A stretch of DNA of 64,000 nt from Adiantum capillus-veneris (GCA_014529385.2 CM043958.1:119979518-120043517), one strand, 5' to 3'. Positions 22,701 through 35,680 are shown, numbered from the stretch's first letter. Numbers and translations are program-made. The notes: generated from the sequence alone by a model not told the origin.

Positions 22701-23478
22701 GTCCTGGGATGAGGATAGGGATATGCCTAGAGAGATAGATGTGACTGCTTAAAACATCACTAGATAACTTTAATAATATCTAAGAAAAAAGGAAATAAAA
22801 TATTCTAAAAAGGAGAAAGGTGGGAACGACTTGATAAATGCACACTTGCAAGGATATACAACAGTTTGCATGCTGCTATCAAATGCTTGAAATGTATTCT
22901 TGGTTCAATATGATTGGAATACTACTAGTATCATAGTACTACTTTGGAAAGGTACATCTATCAAATGGTTTCGTGGGAGGGTGAATTCCAGAGGATTAAC
23001 TTTTTGGCCGGAAAGTTAAACCCAATTTATGTTTTCTATTAAGTTAAGTCAATAACAGGAGAGGGATTCCGATCTATGTAACAAGGAACAAACTTAGGAA
23101 TGAGGGATTTGTGTAGTTAGTAAAGACACTCATCTTAGGGGAATGAAATGAAGGCTATGCTCGGTCATAACCGGGAAAAAGGCATCAATGACTTGGAACC
23201 AAGGGTGAATTAGAGAACTCCCACCAATTGATCCTGGAAGGTTGAGTTCAAATTTAGTCTAATGACTTTGATTGGAAAGTTGAACCGACAAGGAAATATA
23301 TTTTGGGGTTAATGGTTTCATATGAGAAAAAGTGAATATTATCACTCCCTTGAGTTGGCATTGAAGAGCAGGAGAATTCATGTCTTTGTGTCAGTCTCAA
23401 GCAGGAGGGATGTCAGGAATCTTGGTGCATCCATTTGGAGATGGTGTAGTTGACAATCCCTGGTATGGCCCTCACAAG
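19735..23478. other. Unassigned 3.7-kb region, possible LTR of H
   Basis: No protein domain is visible on either strand. The primer-like site at 23480 implies that an LTR of the following gypsy element ends near 23478 (CCTCACA); a long LTR covering much of this region is possible but no second copy exists to test it. A C-rich run lies at 21399-21425 and a good splice-donor-like word (CAAGGTAAGG) near 20680. Confidence 0.3.
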
Positions 23479-23479
23479 T

Positions 23480-23491
23480 GGTATTAGAACA
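23480..23491 (+). other. Primer-like site of element H (Met type)
   Basis: TGGTATTAGAAC matches the common initiator-tRNA primer site TGGTATCAGAGC at 10 of 12 bases and lies upstream of gag-like sequence in the same orientation. Confidence 0.5.
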
Positions 23492-23559
23492 CGGCTTTTG
23501 TGCTTGGGTAGATAAAGGTTTTAGAAGACTCTCGTAGAAAAGAGTGAGGTATTGAAAAA

Positions 23560-24990
23560 GAAGTTATCAAATTGCATGAAAATTTTCAATTGACGTGGAC
23601 CTTTCAAGAAGATGAAGTTCTGAGAATTGTACAAAAGCAAATGGAAGTAGCAACTCTAGAACAGAGGGAGGCCATGTTTGAACACTTTTTACACCTCCTC
23701 GTTCCTACCAAGGGACAATTGGAGCTCAGGAAATATGGAAGACTCGATGCAATATAACTCAAGTAACCCTTTGGGGCCATGAGCATAATATAAATAATCT
23801 TTGCTTGGAAATTGTGAGGGAAAAATTGGGACTAGGTCCCAAGCACTATTGTATTGTTAGATCTCATGCCCTAGCCTATGAAAGAAAGATTCTTATATTA
23901 ATAACCAATATCCCCCACGATAAGATGTTTATCTACCCACATGAAAATGTGCTTAATGGACCCTTTACACATAACCCTTAGAAACAAGTTGGCGAGACTA
24001 TATGTGCTTGCAAGTCACTTTCCTCCCAAGTCTATGAATTGTATATTTTGTCACTAGCCTTGGGGCTTTACATGCAGTACTATCAAAACCAGAGATGGAA
24101 GAACTTGATGTACAGTAAATATAAAACAAGTGCAAGCCTATATCGATAATTATTCCCCTGAGATGTAAGTTTTTTTTACATAATAGCAAAAGAAAGTTTT
24201 GATAAAGAAATAATAGAGTTTGTTGCCTTTTGAAAGACCTATTTTTGAAAGAATCTAACTCTAATCTTGTCTATCTATAAGATTTTTTGACTCGATCGCT
24301 AAGAGAAAGGGTTTTCTTGCCACAACCATAAAATATACCACGTAAGCTCACAAAGATAAGGCTACGCAAGATTTGCCAGCAGCTAGTGCTTCAGATTCTA
24401 TGCCTCTTCATTCACAAGCACCACCAACACCTCAAGTTGTCCCTCTGCCACGTCCAAACCAAATGTCACTTGCTACAGCCCATGTAGAGGATTTTGGGTG
24501 CGACAAGGATCTCAAGGCCCTTCTTGAATTTATGCAACCACATCCATTTTTAGGCACGGGTAATTATGTGCCTACTCAACTAGGAGAATGGACAATTGAG
24601 ATGAAAGACTACTTTGCTCTCGTCGGTTACAATCTCGTTACAGTTTAATAGCCCAGGGGATAATGGGGAGTGCCAACCCAACAAAAACATGGTGGAATCT
24701 CAGCTACAAATCTTGCCAAGTAGCAGAGGTGACCCAGAGTTGGGATGAGTTAAAGAATTATCTCAAGGAGCGATATCTTCCCCTAGACTACTCCACCACT
24801 AAGATGGATGAGTTTGTTTCTTGCAAGCTGGGGAACATGTTTGTCAAAGCTTACTGTGAAGAGTTTGTCCAAATTTCATGATATGCTCCCAAAGTAGAGT
24901 CCCTTCGACGTGCCTCACTTGGAGATGCTCTAATTAAGGCCAAGTCAGAGCATAAGAGCATTTTTAAGGGAGGCACTACAACCAATAGGA
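23560..24990 (+). pseudogene. Decayed gag of gypsy element H
   Basis: Pieces in different frames read as a Ty3/gypsy gag. The first, 23572-23757, gives EVLRIVQKQMEVATLEQREA. The second, 24373-24648, has a proline-rich stretch followed by LGEWTIEMKDYFALVGYN. The third, 24663-24881, holds the gag core pattern (TWWNL, then WDELKNYLKERYLPLDY and YCEEFVQ). Stops separate them. 23800-24350 has no clear coding. No zinc knuckle is seen, so the 3' part of gag is missing. Confidence 0.65.
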
Positions 24991-26465
24991 AGTGAGAACT
25001 TCTTTCTTACCCCAATCAACCCTATCAAGCAACCAAAGCACCATAATACAAAAGCTAGATGCCTTAGGGTGCTCTTATACTCTTCCAAAAGAAGAAAGAT
25101 GGGACGTTCAAACTTTGCATAGATTTTTGAGGCCTAAATCGGTGCACTCTCAAGAACAAGTATCCCTTGACTCGCATAGATGAGCTACTTTATTGACTCG
25201 GTGGTGCTAAATATTTCACCAAGATTGATCTTAGGTCAGACTATTACCAAGTTGGAATAAAAAAGGAGGATATTCCTAAAATAGAGCTAGATGATTTTGT
25301 TCTAGTCTTCTTTGATGACATCTTTGTAAAATCAAAGACTAGAGAAGATCATGAATGGCATGTACACCATGTCTTGGAAATTCTTTTAAAAACCCAACTT
25401 TACGTCAAGCGGAGCAAATTCTACCTAAGGATGGTCTCTCTCTCGACCTAGCTAAGGTGGAAGTTGTAGTTCATGGGCACATTCCCAAGACTATTTCAGA
25501 AGTCCCAAGATTCCTCAGCCTCACAAGATGCTGTAGAGTATTTACCAAAAACTATGTGCTCATCGTTGGTCCTCTCACTGAACTCACCAAGGAAGAGGAA
25601 CCCTTTATTTGGTTTGATAAGAGAAATACAATCTTCAAAAAATTAAAAGAGATATTGGCCAGTGAACCTGTTCTCAAACTTCTAGATTTGAGAAGACCTT
25701 TGAGGTGATAGTGGATGCTTGCGTACAAGGTATAGGTGGGATCCTATAGCAATAAGGCCGTCCCATATCTTATGAATCCCGATAACTCAAGATCCATGAG
25801 AAGATTATCCCGCCTATGACCTCGAGTTACTAGTTATGGTTCATGCCCTCAAGAAAAGGAGACACTATCTTTTAGGCAAGATAGTTGAGCTTGTTACCAA
25901 CCACAAAAGTCTCAAGCGAATCTTCACCCAACCAGATCTCAATATGCAACAAAGCCAATGGGTTGAATTTCTACAAGAATCACTTTTGAGATCAAATTTA
26001 GACGAGGCAGGGAAAATCAAGCTACAGATGCTCTAAGTTGATGGATGGTGGCCCTTTGCCATCTCACTAGTCCATTCAACCGTACAAGAAGAAGTTCAAA
26101 ATTCCCTCCTATTGATGAGAAATTTGGTCCATTGACTCAAGAAATCCAAGATCATGTTCAGAAAAGATACCTAGAAGACTACTCTATTCAAGATGGACTC
26201 TTATTCGTCAAGAATAGACTATACATACCTACATGCTTAAGGATCCAAATTCTAAAGGATGCTCATGAAACACCTCTTGCAGCTCACCCAAGTTATCACA
26301 AAATGTTTTCTTCTCTTAAATTTCTACAAGCCTAAGATGAAAAAGGATACCCTAGAGTATGTTAAGAAGTGTTTGATATGCTAGAAGGTGAAAGGTGAAA
26401 TAGTTAAGATCCCTAGAAAGCTACGACCATTATATATACCTGAAATGAAGTGGGAGTGCATCGAC
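24991..26465 (+). pseudogene. Decayed pol of gypsy element H
   Basis: RT fragments appear first: KYFTKIDLRSDYYQVGIKKE, then directly VLVFFDDIFVKSKT, the catalytic FxDD region. About 50 residues normally between them are gone, so there is an internal deletion. Then come the RT thumb, RNase H (YDLELLVMVHALKKRRHYLLG and VTNHKSLKRIF) and the integrase zinc-finger zone (HETPLAAHPSYHKM and KKCLI). It stops at MKWECIDW, before the integrase core, where LTR fragment M1 begins. Stops and frameshifts are frequent. Confidence 0.85.
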
Positions 26466-26707
26466 TGGGTGCAATCTTCCCCCGTGCAAGAATGAGCATT
26501 TCCCTCTTGCACGTATTTACTTATAGATTTCTTGAATGCTCAAAGTGAGTACAAACTGGCCGATCAGTCATAAATGGACAAAGCTCATAAAGAGCACTTG
26601 AATAATAAAATGTACATAATATATATATCCGTTCGCATAGGCCTAGATCAGTCAAGCCTTTTCCACCTGTTGGTTGCAATAAATAGTAAAATATCAATTC
26701 CATTACA
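26466..26707 (-). mobile_element. LTR fragment M1
   Basis: About 240 bp nearly identical to 32168-32406 within LTR M2, ending in the same CATTACA. It joins the broken integrase of H on its left without a visible target duplication. Confidence 0.8.
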
Positions 26708-27063
26708 TACCTCTCCGTTGGAAAGCAACTGTCCTCAGTTGCAAAGATAAGAATCTGCAAACTATATTGGTAAAAAACAGTGATTAGTATTTTGTGTTAG
26801 GAACATCTCATAATAAAAGTAAAAATTTATCTTGTCGTCATCCATATACTACCTATTCTAGTGTCCCATACCACTAGAATAAGCAGTATATGTCATACCC
26901 TGATGAATCAGGATTATCATTGGTCACACTCATCATTCAATAATCAATTCTCATCAGTCTCAAGTTCAATTCCATACACAATATTGCGGCAGGAAAATGT
27001 CATATACCAAGTCTAAATCCCACATAAATCCAAGTCCACCACTGCAACATGATTTTGTGATCG

Positions 27064-27300
27064 GTGCCTAAATTGGCAAATCAACACCAATGAGTTATGC
27101 TGCCTAAATCAACACATCTACACTTGTGCTACCTAAACCGGTGGATCTGCACTTAATATTGTTGGAAATAGTAAATGTCTTATTTTATCAGTGTACTGCC
27201 TAAATCGGCGGATCTGCACGCACAATTGGTGTTGCCTAAATTGGTGAATCCACACCAGGATGAGCATTTACACATTGCCTAAATCGACAAATCTGTGTGT
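27064..27300. repeat. Six dispersed hairpin-like modules
   Basis: The core GCCTAAATCGGCGGATCTGCAC recurs with changes at 27066, 27102, 27131, 27198, 27234 and 27277 (spacings 36, 29, 67, 36 and 43). An inner stem pairs GCC with GGC, or ACC with GGT at 27131. An outer stem pairs GTGC/GCAC, GTGT/ACAC or ACAT/GTGT in different copies. Confidence 0.7.
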
Positions 27301-30300
27301 ATGTGACCAATGGACCAGACAAGACATAAAAGAGAAAAATATTTACTATCTATTTGACACCACTTTGAAGTATAGCAAACTCTTATTCATGAATCCAAAA
27401 TACCTTAGTTGATGTGAGTAGCTACAAAGCTTAATGACAAATCATTTCCACAAAAATCCATTCAATGTAAGTAGGAGCCAACATGTGAGAAGTGTTTGAT
27501 TTCATAGCATATAAGGGCAGTGATGTATTGGATGTACATACCTGGAGGATATACACTATTTGAAAATACATGTCTTGGTGCGTGCGTATAGAGAGAGTTG
27601 TGTTGTATCTGTGAATGGTAATAGCAGACACATCTGGGAGTGTGGCACAATCTTGTATGAGAGAGTTAGTATTCACAACTAAGTAGTAAGGTATGTATTA
27701 GTTTAGATATTTGGTTGATAATAAGCAAGGAAGGTATCATAGATTCTGGTAGAACATGGCTAATATATGATCACTCAAGCTTTTAAAATGATTTTGCAAA
27801 ATAAAACAAGGAGATGACTTATCTGATTGAGTCAAATATGGTATGCATAGATTTTTTAGAATCATAGACAATAAACAAGTTAGAAATTAAATAAAAATAA
27901 AAATGAAGAGCATTATCAAAATCATTTGGTTAAGGGCAATCAAGATGGAGACTGGAATTGCCTTAAACTTGTGGTAAAACTGATAAAGATAATGGTGTTG
28001 TCCAGTGCTACCATGATGAACAACTAATAAAATATAACAATGAGCTATTTAAAGAGGAAAAAATCAAGAAAATCCTCACAATTTTATAATAAGTGCAGCA
28101 AATTTTAAGCCCTACAGATGAGGTCACTACTTTTTATAACATTAATGGATGAAATAAATCATAGAAAGACCAGGTATTGTCAGGAGTGGTGTCTATTATG
28201 TTGTTGGGGAATATCAAGTTCACTTTGCAAAACTAGGGAGCAAGGTCGAGCAAAAACACTTACCAGTATCTTTAAATTTTGTCTAAAATTAAATCAAAAC
28301 ATACGTGTAATCTATATTGTTTTGATTATTCAAGCACTATATACACTTAATTTTTGGCAATAAGCGTCAAAGTTCTTATAAAAAGACCTTGATTGTTACT
28401 TAATGGACATGTACTCAATTAAGTCAAACAATTATGTATGATTAATTACGCAAAGTACAAGTATGATTACTTTTTGGACCTTTTATGCTTAGCCATTCAA
28501 CCTAAAACATTGAACCATTGAGCCTAATTTCAATTGACAAAGCCAGCATAGGCAGGTCTTGAGAGATGCAAAAACATTCAAGCCTACAACTTGATGTTAT
28601 TTGACTCCAACAAAGCAACATGTTCTAATTCCAAATTTTACAGGTTTGGTTGATATAAATATGCAAGTGTCATTGCTTGTTTCACATAGCTAAGGATATT
28701 GGGATGACTGGGAATAAAAGTAGCGTTAATCTTAGATTAGGCTTAAACAACTGATTGATAAGAAATTGCAAATGAAAACTTGTGCTCCAAGTTTGCAAAA
28801 GGTAGTACATATATAGCCAAAATTATACCTTAATTGGTAATATTGGGACGTTTCCAAGGACGAAGATAAAATTAGCTTCTCCACAAGGGATCGTGTGGAC
28901 CAAAAAGATTTGGTTGGCTGTGACGGTTTGAGTTGCCTCTATTTTTTTTTTTTGTCGTGAAATGATATGGCGATCATGAGGATCATAGGGGCTAGAGTTG
29001 GCTATTTGCATACCAATGATCTAACGTTGCATGAAAAGAGAGGGATAGGTGGGGATGGCTTGACGATGTTGAGGTATTGAATCCACAATAGTGGTGTCCC
29101 CACACGGTGTCCATGGGGTCGCTTTGCACTGGCGAGTGGTATGTGTCAATTGCGTGTTGCCAAGCCGCTTGACTTGATTACAAGGAGGGGGGATATAAGG
29201 TGTGCTTCATGATAAAAATGCTAAGGGATATTGATGGGGGTTGGGGGAACCTAACTAACATAAGTAAATAAATTGACCTATTGTGGATGCAATTAAGGTG
29301 CATGCTTCGTGGTTCATCGTGGTTAGTGGGTGGCAAACTAGGCATGTAGTGGTGGCCTAAAAATTCCATGCAAGTGGTGGCTATATTATGCACTGTCTAG
29401 CTTGTATGGTTGCATCAAGCAGCTAGTACCGCCAGGAGAGAGAGATGTTACTGCGGCAACACAAAACAATGCCCCAGCTGAGTCCCACGCTATTGTCCGC
29501 GAGCACGAGCTTTTTTGTCTCCCAGGCATCATCTTTCTTCTCATAGATAGTAGATTATCCGGACCTCTCTTGGGGCCATGTTTCCTCTTCTGCTCTTTGA
29601 CACCCTTTAGGCTAGGCCATGCAGGCCCTTTACCATGTTGTCTGCATCATTGTAGAGGTTTGCATAGGTTTGATAATATACTTGAGGCCCTCCAGCAGTC
29701 CTCCTTGGCCTCAGAATTAGCGCTCCTTTTCAGCTATCTTTGCATGCCTCACAAGCTGCCAATAACACCTCACAAAAAGCTGCCAACTGGACCCTTCAAA
29801 AAACACAAGCTTGCCATAGTTGCGCACTTTGTAGGCTGCTCTACAAACTTGCACTACCAGCATCCAATCTCGGTGCCCTTGTTGTCTTTTCTTGCCCCGC
29901 ATCAAATAAAAATAGTGCCTCAATAGCTTAACCTTTGCGCTCTCAAAAACACCTGCAATTAGTGCTCCAATTACTTCTCCAACACATGCTTTTTACCAGA
30001 TAACATGGTGCTTGTCACTTGCAGCTATGAGTTGGTGGTGCATGCGCCTGTCAAGAGTGGTGTGAATGAGAGAAAAAGAGACGAGAAGAGATGGAAAGAG
30101 AGTGTTGTGACTCACTAAGATTAAAAGCTAGTCTTAACTTGTTTGCATGGACAAAAAAGTGGTGTCTATGGCTATGAGAAAGAGGAGCCGCTCTTCATAG
30201 ACGAGTAAGAGGAAGAGAGAGAGTTTAGGGATGGGGGTGTAGCTTGAGGAACGTGTTGTTTGCCTCAAGAAAAAGAGTGGGCACAGTCGGTTATCGATAA

Positions 30301-30302
30301 GG

Positions 30303-30306
<4 letters not shown>

Positions 30307-30378
<72 letters not shown>

Positions 30379-30391
30379 CGTACGAAGGATG

Positions 30392-30453
<62 letters not shown>

Positions 30454-30499
30454 CGTACGAAGGATGCAGTGAGAAAGAGAGAGAGAGAGAGAGAGAGAG
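30307..30499. repeat. (GA)n tracts with duplicated spacer
   Basis: (GA)n runs at 30307-30373, 30396-30448 and 30475-30499 are separated by two copies of the same spacer (GTGAAGCGTACGAAGGATGC), giving a repeated unit of about 75 bp. Long Ser-Leu ORFs over this region are repeat artefacts. Confidence 0.95.
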
Positions 30500-31095
30500 C
30501 CGCTGCATGTGCTACAGGGCTCAAGTAGAGTGTGTGGTGTTATAAAAAAAAAGCGTCGTTTCATGTCTGGAGCTCTATGCTGGGTCGGTGGCTGTGGGTG
30601 CTGCACGAGGAGCTCACGTGGGTTCATGTAGTGGTCAATTTGAGGCCACTTCAATTGGTTTTCATGCATGCAATCTGACAACGGCACCACTTGCCTATTG
30701 GTTTGTTGACGGGCAGAATCGGTGGTTGATTACATACTGCACAAGCAATAAGGAGCAACTTAGAGGCAAAAATAACAGTGCTCCACAAAAAGAAAAGAAT
30801 AGAAAAAAAAACAGTGGTTGGCATGGACATGTCGGGTATGTGTGCATGCAAAAGAGTGGTAGAGTACAAAAAGAGATAGGGAGACAAATATAACCAGTGC
30901 TTTGCATCACTAAAAAGTGAGCTGCATGTTGCGCCATTCAAAAGAAACTATGTACATGTGTTTCTATTGTTAGTGGTTGATGTATGCATGTCGTGGGAGA
31001 TTTGTAGCCACGCATGCCATGCTAGGGGGATGATTGTGCCAAAGTGCGAGCACCATTGTTGTACATCTGCCGCAATTAGGTACGTTTGTGGGTGC

Positions 31096-31100
<5 letters not shown>

Positions 31101-31149
<49 letters not shown>

Positions 31150-31158
31150 GGGGGGGGG
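31101..31158. repeat. (GA)n followed by poly-G
   Basis: About 19 GA units run straight into 20 consecutive G. The whole 58-bp strand is pure purine. Confidence 0.95.
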
Positions 31159-31912
31159 AGTGGTTTTTCCTAAGGGCCTGAGCAGGCGGTAGCTGTCGTC
31201 GTCTTCCACAGGTAATGTCGATAGTCCACCCTGCTGCAAGCTTCACCGTGCTTTTCATTTGCAATGCAATGCCTTTGCTCGTCAAGATGGATTGCCTTAC
31301 TAGAGTCAGTCATATTACTCTCTTAAAAAAATAAGCATAATTTCAGAGCTAACTTGGGGTCGATTCCCCTTATGATCACGAGGTTAGGCAAAATGAGTTT
31401 GGCAAAAAACAAAATGCCGGTTTTCTCTTTCTCCATCTTCTCCTTCGTTATTCGTCAATCACTGGCATACACTTGGAATTTTTCTAGGATATTAAAACTT
31501 CTCTAATGCTACTCCTTCTCCTACACAAGTCTACACAGACATACAAAAATCTATATAGATAAAATGTAATTGAGTGATTTTCTTAATCGCTTGCATCTCA
31601 CTACCATATGACATCAATACATTGAGAAATTAATTACTATGCTAATACTTTTCTAACTATGTAAAGCTTCGTTATTCTTATTGTTTCTATGATGCTTTTT
31701 TCTCATCACATACACAATAGCAATTACCATTAACGTATCTTAAAATTTGCCAAGGATTTATAGCATTCGAAAAGGATTAACAATTTTTTTGTAGAAAACT
31801 AAATAGAACAATATGATTGCACTTATCCGTGATATCAATCACGAAGACCCATGTTGCTCAGAGGTAAATCTTGCACTTTGGGAGCTTGTTTGTTGCCAAG
31901 AATAGAACCTTA

Positions 31913-31925
31913 GCTCTGATACCAC
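31913..31925 (-). other. Primer binding site of LTR M2 (initiator Met)
   Basis: On the minus strand GTGGTATCAGAGC lies directly after the LTR end, the classic initiator-methionine tRNA site used by copia and many gypsy elements. Confidence 0.85.
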
Positions 31926-32406
31926 TGCTACAAATGGAGGCAAGGTTGCGTTGCAAAATACCCCAAATAGCACATTGCTAACCATAAACAAACAAATTTG
32001 CATACCTGAAGAATCACACAACACATAATCCAAGATGTACGCGAACAAAGAGAGACAGAGAGTGAGCTACAACATAAGAGTGCATGCAGATGTACCTCCG
32101 AGAGAGGAGTGCTACGCCGACACCACGAGCAAGAAGGGAAGATAAGAGAGAAGAAATACACAAGCACTAGATGCAATCTCCCCCCATGCAAGAGTGAGCA
32201 TTTCCCTCTTGCACGTTACTTATAGATTTCTTGAATGCTCAAAGTGAGTACAAACTGGCCGGCCGATCATAAATGGCCAAAGCTCATAAAGAGCACTTGA
32301 ATAATAAAATGTACATAAAATATATATCCATTTGCATAGGCCTAGATTGGTCAAGCCTTTTCCAACTGTCAATTTCAATAAATAGTAAAATATCAATTGC
32401 ATTACA
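31926..32406 (-). mobile_element. LTR M2 with adjoining primer site
   Basis: It runs from TGCTACAAATGG to GCATTACA (481 bp), so the minus-strand LTR starts TGTAATGC and ends TTGTAGCA. The primer site on its left makes this the 5' LTR of a minus-strand element whose body should lie to the left; nothing recognisable remains there. M1 is a second, partial copy. Confidence 0.75.
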
Positions 32407-32475
32407 AGCATTGCATCGACAGTCGATATTGCTCAAATTTTTGTAAAATATATGATCAAACTACATGAATCCCTG

Positions 32476-33289
32476 TGTTATAAAAACTAATATCTAATTC
32501 TCCCAAATGATGCTCTCATGTTAAACTCATCATTTAATATGGGGACGTACCAGGGGAGTAAAAGCTAGAATATTGGTAAGGCTGCCAGACCGGTCTCAGC
32601 AGGGATCCAAAAGAGGGAAAATAGGGATCCAAAGGGGGACAGTCTGCAAAAGAGAAATGTGCATCAATTGAGCTTAAAAGACCTAAGGTTTAGCTCCATT
32701 AAGACTTCCATAGGCTAAAGTTCCTAAATTTAATTAAATTGACCAATGCCAAAGTGGGGGAAAATTGGATGGTTATGGGAAGACTAAAAAGTCTTCCCAC
32801 ATCCCTAGGAAGGAGGGGCGAGTCCTAATGGTAGGGGAAGAGAGAGAAACACACACACACACACACACACACTCCCAAGATCTCCCCAAAGGGAAGAATG
32901 GACACATGGCAAGCTCCTAGCCCAGTTGCCCCCAATCTCCCCTCAAATACTATTGGATAGAATTAGGCTAGAGTAAAATTAGTCTAATCAATTGAAAAAT
33001 GCTTGATAAAGAACCAATAGAAATTAAGCTCCCTAGAAGACTATTGGACAGTCTACCAAGGGGTCCAATGAGCATCCAACATTCCAATGGCTTGCTTGAT
33101 TCCTATTGGCCAAAAGAACTAAAGGTCCAATGAGAGTTTAAATAAATTATTTTAAATACCTAAATCTCTCACAAAAGGGGAAAGGGGGACACATTTCCCA
33201 AGGCTATCAATTATGCTTCTTAATTGTTATTGGCTAAGCTTTGCAAGAGCCAATGGGAAGCTAGCAAGAGTAATTTGGAGGAGGGGTTG

Positions 33290-33350
<61 letters not shown>
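32476..33350 (+). mobile_element. LTR L1, 3'-truncated copy of the L family
   Basis: It starts TGTTATAA and is collinear with solo LTR L3 (47215-48811) until the (GA)n tract at 33293-33350, after which the match stops and chromovirus gag begins. It carries a (CA)n run (32849-32872) and a hairpin GGGAAGACT/AGTCTTCCC with an AAAA loop at 32777-32798. Confidence 0.8.
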
Positions 33351-33354
<4 letters not shown>

Positions 33355-34363
33355 GGGATACATCTAAAAGCCACTGTCTACAAAAAGATGGATTTTGGAG
33401 AGCAAAAACAACAATTTTGTGCGGGTTTATTTGAGGATATGGCGGAGTATGTTAACTCCCAAAGGCCTCGCACCATATTTGCGGTCATACACCATATCAT
33501 GGTGGCTTCAAGAATCAACTTCCAACAAGGGGCTAAGAGAAATATTAAGCCCATGGAAAACAAGGACCGTAGTGAGCCTAAAGTCTAAGAGGAAGGACAA
33601 TGTCCAAAAGTCTCCCAAAGGCAACTCCAACAACAACAAAGCCAAGGAGAAGGGAGTTTATAAAAGCAAAAATAAACTCTCTCCTGAAGAGCTAAAGTGT
33701 TATCAAAAAGATAACCATTGTTTCAAGTGCAGGGAGCAAGGGCATGCCTATCGTGCTTGCCCCCACAAGAATACACGTAATGAGCCTCCTAGAGCTACCT
33801 TGGTTGAAATTCAAGAAGAGGATACTCATCACAAAGGATCTCCTCTATGTCATGCTTGGGGAAAGGTAAGAGAACACGATGCTTTCATTTGCTTTGACCC
33901 TGGTTGTACTCACAATTTCATGTCCACAAAGTTGGCCACCAAGCTAGGCATCCAAGCCTATGAGATGGGAAATGTCCTACCTGCCGATGGTGCTTTCAAG
34001 GGGTAAGAAGCCTCAATCACTCCCTTAATTGGGAAATTGAGGCTCCATGTCCAAAGCTATGTGGACAAGGAGGATTTCTTCATCTCTCCTCTCAAACATG
34101 AGGATGCAATGCTAGGGACACCGTGGTTTGATTGCATGGCTGCTAATGTTAAATTCCCTGAAAGACAAATCTATTTTAGGTACAAGGAAAAAGATATGTA
34201 CATAGATGCTAAGGAGTTGGGTAGCACCATACCCATTGTACATAAGCAAGATTTCAATAAGTCAAGAAAGAGCTCTATTTTCGTGTATATGATTTTTGTT
34301 AAAGATTCTCAAAATGAACCTAATGTTTTAGCGAAAGAAGATACAAGCAATCAAAAGGATTAG
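33355..34363 (+). pseudogene. Gag C-terminus and protease of chromovirus D
   Basis: Gag remnants begin at the (GA)n tract (MDFGEQKQQFCAGLFEDMAE). A frame change near 33588 leads into a lysine-rich linker and the zinc knuckle CFKCREQGHAYRAC (about 33721-33762). The protease follows: FICFDPGCTHNFMSTK with D-P-G at the active site, as in several plant chromoviruses, then AMLGTPWFDCMAANVKF (about 34107-34160). Stops at 34004-34006 and 34361-34363 split the domain from RT. Confidence 0.85.
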
Positions 34364-34369
34364 AGTTAT

Positions 34370-35680
34370 CCAATTTCCTCAAGGGATTCCAAGATGTTTT
34401 TATTGACGACATCCCTTGTGAGCTACCTAGCAAAAAAGGTAATGACAACAATGCAATTGAACTTCTTCCAGGAAGCTCACAGCCTAATAAACCTCCTTAT
34501 CAAGTTTCTCAAGCTCAATAAGAGGAGATTATGCAGCAAGTGCATGAGTTGGTTGAGAAAGGCATGGTTAGGCCTAGCACTTCTCCATTTTGTTCACCAT
34601 TGTTATTAATGCAAAAGAAAGATGGCACATATCATATGTGTGTCGACTATAGAGCACTAAATAGGATCACTATCAAGAATAGGGTTCCCGTTTCATGGGT
34701 AGAAGACCTATTTGATAAGCTACAGGGGTTGACCTAAAAAGTGGATACTATCAAATAAGGATAGTTGATCAGGGCATTGTAAAGACCGCATTTCGCACTA
34801 TGTTTGGTCTTTACGAGTACATTGTCATGCCTTTGGCTTGACCAATGCACCAGCCACATTTACTTGTCTAATGGAGAAGCTATTCAGGCCTCACCGAAGC
34901 TTAACTGGAGTGTTCTTTGATGATATAATCATCTACTTTAATTCATTAGACGAACATAAGCAACACCTCCATGTAATATTTCAAGTTTTACGAGAGAATA
35001 AACATTTTATTAATTGAAAGAAAAGTGAATTTTTCTTACAAGAGATTCAGTATTTAGGTCACATTGTCTCTCAAGTTGGCATTCAAATGGATCCATCAAA
35101 GTTAGAGGTAATAAAAGGATGGCCTAATCCAAGGAATCTGTATGAACTAAGAAGCTTTATAGGTATGTGTGCATACTATAAATGCTTCATAGAAAAGGTC
35201 TCACAAATCACGGGACCATTAATGACCTAGCAAAGAATTTTTTTAGGTATATATCGTCCACCAAGGAGAACAATGCTTTTGAAAAGCTTAAAGAGAAGCT
35301 TATCTCTCAACCTGTGCTTACATTGTCGGATCTCTCAAAGCCATTTGAGGCCCAATGCGACGCTTGTGGTGATTGCCTGCTCCAAGAAGGGCACACCATA
35401 GCCTACGAAAGTTGAAGGCTTGACCATGTTGAGCAAGCTCTAGGTATATATGAGAAGGAACTCTTAGCAGTTTTACATGCTCTAAACTCGTGGAAGCACT
35501 ATTTATTGGGGACTCCTTTTATTTTGCAAACGGATCACCAAAGCCTTAAGTACTTCATGACGCAGACCGAGCTCTCCAACAAACAAATGACGTGGGCAAA
35601 TTTCCTTTTGCAATTCCATTTTCATGTTGCTCACATTGCTGGCAAGCATAATCAAGTAGCCGATGCACTCTCAAGACGAG
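34370..35680 (+). pseudogene. RT and RNase H of chromovirus D
   Basis: RT motifs are all readable though split by stops: [46 protein letters not shown], then VFFDDIIIYFNS (the catalytic FxDD, about 34912-34945) and the thumb (RSFIGMCAYYK). RNase H follows with FEAQCDACGDCLL (about 35345), ELLAVLHALNSWKHYLLG and TDHQSLKYFM (about 35531), ending VADALSRRA. Interruptions occur near 34519, 34737, 35018, 35230 and 35415. Confidence 0.9.

Larger units (their letters stand above)
26708..31912. other. Unassigned region with microsatellites
   Basis: No domain is recognised across 5.2 kb. It contains the hairpin modules at 27064-27300 and the (GA)n tracts listed separately. The longest non-repeat ORF, 29402-29926 on the plus strand (174 aa), is cysteine- and proline-rich with no known motif and no supporting signals. 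Confidence 0.4.

Noticed and set aside
29402-29926. 174-residue plus-strand ORF
   Set aside because: No recognisable domain, unusual composition, no promoter or splice context; other frames are also open over parts of it.
30134-30690. Long minus-strand ORFs of Ser-Leu repeats
   Set aside because: They are translations of (GA)n/(CT)n microsatellites, which stay open in any frame; the same applies to Glu-Arg ORFs near 37221-37489 and 38350-38538 and His-Thr ORFs near 40083-40330.
31340-31370. GGGGTCGATTCCCC resembling a tRNA T-arm
   Set aside because: The T-loop is one base short and no D-arm or anticodon arm lies upstream.
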